From NCBI GenBank assembly GCA_023212645.1, contig JALBYC010000011.1, positions 124,001 through 188,000 on the forward strand: a stretch of 64,000 nt of DNA, in the 5' to 3' direction. Of the stretch, positions 62,528 to 64,000 are shown in pieces (the stretch's first letter is position 1; every line of letters starts with the position of its first letter). This stretch comes from Farysia itapuensis. Its lineage: Eukaryota; Basidiomycota; Ustilaginomycetes; Ustilaginales; Ustilaginaceae. The notes under the pieces are model-generated. The model was not told the origin of the DNA and did not search any database. It saw nothing but the letters and a program-made list of their open reading frames with translations. A program made the translations under genes and the position numbers.

Positions 62528-64000
62528 ATGAGCTCCAGCAATGGCTCTTCGCGCATCCTTCCGGGGCAGTATTCGCGTCATGCTCCCGTCATTCCACAGC
62601 GGAGCTCGTCTCCAGTCAAGCCAGCGCTGGTGTCGGCACAGACTCGCTCACCTGGAAAGGAAAACGATCCACACTTCGCAGAGCCGTCTTCCCCAACACG
62701 AGGAAGAGCACCGCTGCCCACAGATTCGAAATTTCGTCTGAGAGGTACATCGCCGGACAGCCCAACGAAGGAAGCCTCCGGATCGCTGTTCGGCTCGCTG
62801 AGCCCCATCAAAAAGAGTTTGCGTAGTCGCAGTCGCAGTCGAAGCAGAATCTTTGGCAAAGACAAGACAGACACTTCCACAGCCAGCATCAACCAGTACG
62901 CTTCAACGCGCACTCCGCAACAAATTGATGCCGACTTCATCGACTTGCTTGACGAGATGCAGGTCCATCCTGATCTGAGGACGAAGCTCCTTGCCCTCAA
63001 TTCCACCGTTAAGTCGAACATGCTTCAAGGTCAAGCAACGCTCAGTCTCGCCGCATTTGGCGATTTCGAGTCAGGCAGCTCCTCTGAAGCGCACAATAAA
63101 TCTGCACGCAAGCCTATTCCAGACGTGTTGAAGGAGCGTTCTGGCCGTCCGCAGTCCACCTTTATTGACCACCGACGTACTGCAACGTCGCCTGCTGCCA
63201 ACCTTACCGCACCACAAGGTCCTGTCGCATCGCACAGCAACAGCGCCGGACCCGAGCGCCTTCCATCGACCGTAGAGTCTTTTGGATCAGTGGCAAGTAA
63301 TGGAAGTGGCAGCAGGATTCGTGCCATGTCAGTCGGCGATAAGAGCAGCGGTCCACTGGGTAAGGAGACCCCCGAGAGCTTTGCGACAATGCTCAAGTGC
63401 AATGATGCAGCGAGAATTGATGTTGCACGAGTCAAGCGAATGCGAGCAGTGGTCGCTTCAGAATCACCCGCCTGGATCTCTGCTTTCATCGGGGCCGACT
63501 GTGGTGGATATGATGCAATGCTTTTCCGTCTGGACGAACTACTGAGCATGGAGTGGAGAGAAGAGCAGCACGACGATATGCTTCTGCACGAGCTACTTCG
63601 CTGCTTTGTCGCCCTCAATACTACCGAGATTGGCCGACAGGCATTGGCGTCCAAAGCGCCACGACCGTTTGGCGCGCTGGTCGAGCTGCTTTTCAGCGAA
63701 AAGAAGCCAGGCGATCTGTCGACGCGCAAGCTCATCGTCGACCTCCTTCACATCTTGCTCCATTTACAATTACCAGCGTCGCAAAGTCACTCTCACTCAT
63801 CGCTCAATTACCTGCTCGCCTTGCTGCAAAACCCAGTCGACCCGGCCAAGGAAGCAGTGGTGGACTTTATCAAGGAGACGCACATTCCGCGTGTCTTCAA
63901 GACCTATGTCGTGGAAATGGCTGGCGTGTGTCGCGACTACTTCTGGATCTTTTGCCACTCGCAGAACTACTTCTGGCGATGGGACGAGATGCAAGATGGT
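62528..64000 (+). CDS. Diaphanous-related formin, N-terminal part (cut by window)
   Basis: Open from ATG 62528 to the window edge: 491 residues, no stop. A Ser/Pro/Arg-rich start includes an R-S-R-S-R-S-R-S run, then I-D-A-D-F-I-D-L-L-D-E-M and a further disordered stretch. The GTPase-binding domain (Drf_GBD) begins near 290 (P-E-S-F-A-T-M-L) with W-I-S-A-F-I and L-D-E-L-L-S, and continues into the FH3 armadillo-like region (L-L-H-E-L-L-R-C-F-V-A-L-N; L-V-E-L-L-F-S-E-K-K). The FH1/FH2 actin-nucleating domains lie beyond the window. This order is that of SepA/Bni1-type formins, which are released by Rho/Cdc42 and assemble actin cables and the cytokinetic ring. Confidence 0.92.
   Translation, partial: MSSSNGSSRILPGQYSRHAPVIPQRSSSPVKPALVSAQTRSPGKENDPHFAEPSSPTRGRAPLPTDSKFRLRGTSPDSPTKEASGSLFGSLSPIKKSLRSRSRSRSRIFGKDKTDTSTASINQYASTRTPQQIDADFIDLLDEMQVHPDLRTKLLALNSTVKSNMLQGQATLSLAAFGDFESGSSSEAHNKSARKPIPDVLKERSGRPQSTFIDHRRTATSPAANLTAPQGPVASHSNSAGPERLPSTVESFGSVASNGSGSRIRAMSVGDKSSGPLGKETPESFATMLKCNDAARIDVARVKRMRAVVASESPAWISAFIGADCGGYDAMLFRLDELLSMEWREEQHDDMLLHELLRCFVALNTTEIGRQALASKAPRPFGALVELLFSEKKPGDLSTRKLIVDLLHILLHLQLPASQSHSHSSLNYLLALLQNPVDPAKEAVVDFIKETHIPRVFKTYVVEMAGVCRDYFWIFCHSQNYFWRWDEMQDG

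Overview
The window is nuclear DNA of a gene-dense fungus. The best fit is a smut-like basidiomycete (Ustilaginomycotina). Most genes have no intron or a few short ones with GTAAGT-like donors, CTGAC/CTAAC branch sites and AG acceptors. Intergenic gaps are short, and the proteins are long and low-complexity-rich. The gene set (TSC2, VelB-type velvet, PAS-GATA factor, SIN1, diaphanous-type formin) suits a dimorphic basidiomycete. The species call is inference from style and content; no database comparison was made. I find 22 complete host genes, two host genes cut by the window edges, and one complete Ty1/copia retrotransposon.

Layout. 0-11 kb: serine hydroxymethyltransferase (cut at the left edge), a VTT/DedA membrane protein, a DHH exopolyphosphatase with an apparent signal peptide, a PAS-kinase-type Ser/Thr kinase and KIN17. 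11-17.5 kb: an unknown small Cys-rich, glycosylation-rich tail-anchored protein, then the copia element (12198-17457, identical 279-bp LTRs, 5-bp target duplication). The element lies 111 bp upstream of the gamma-tubulin complex GCP3/SPC98 gene. 17.5-30 kb: GCP3, RasGAP, SWC4 and SIN1/AVO1 (SWC4 and SIN1 share an 86-bp divergent promoter), and an Msn2-like C2H2 factor. 30-41 kb: bifunctional ARG5,6, a bHLH factor, RPL24, LCB2 and the seven-exon QCR6. 41-54 kb: a 2144-residue tuberin (TSC2), PET117, LSM6, a VelB-type velvet regulator and TRM61. 54-64 kb: a PAS-GATA factor, a kinesin-7 and the start of a diaphanous-related formin (cut at the right edge).

Functional links. Several genes belong to growth signalling (TSC2 and SIN1 around TOR, a RasGAP, a PAS-type kinase) and to the cytoskeleton (GCP3, kinesin-7, formin). 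Others are housekeeping: respiratory complex III/IV (QCR6, PET117), translation and RNA (RPL24, TRM61, LSM6), arginine, one-carbon and sphingolipid synthesis. They do not form one pathway cluster and I see no secondary-metabolite or effector cluster.

Most unusual signals: a predicted 2-nt microexon in QCR6; a copia primer-binding site matching the 5' half of tRNA-Lys(CUU), cleaved in the anticodon arm; an in-frame TGA between gag and pol; the position of this young element in the promoter region of GCP3; a signal peptide on the exopolyphosphatase; and an intron immediately before the stop codon of the unknown Cys-rich gene. I found no tRNA or rRNA gene and no CRISPR-like array.
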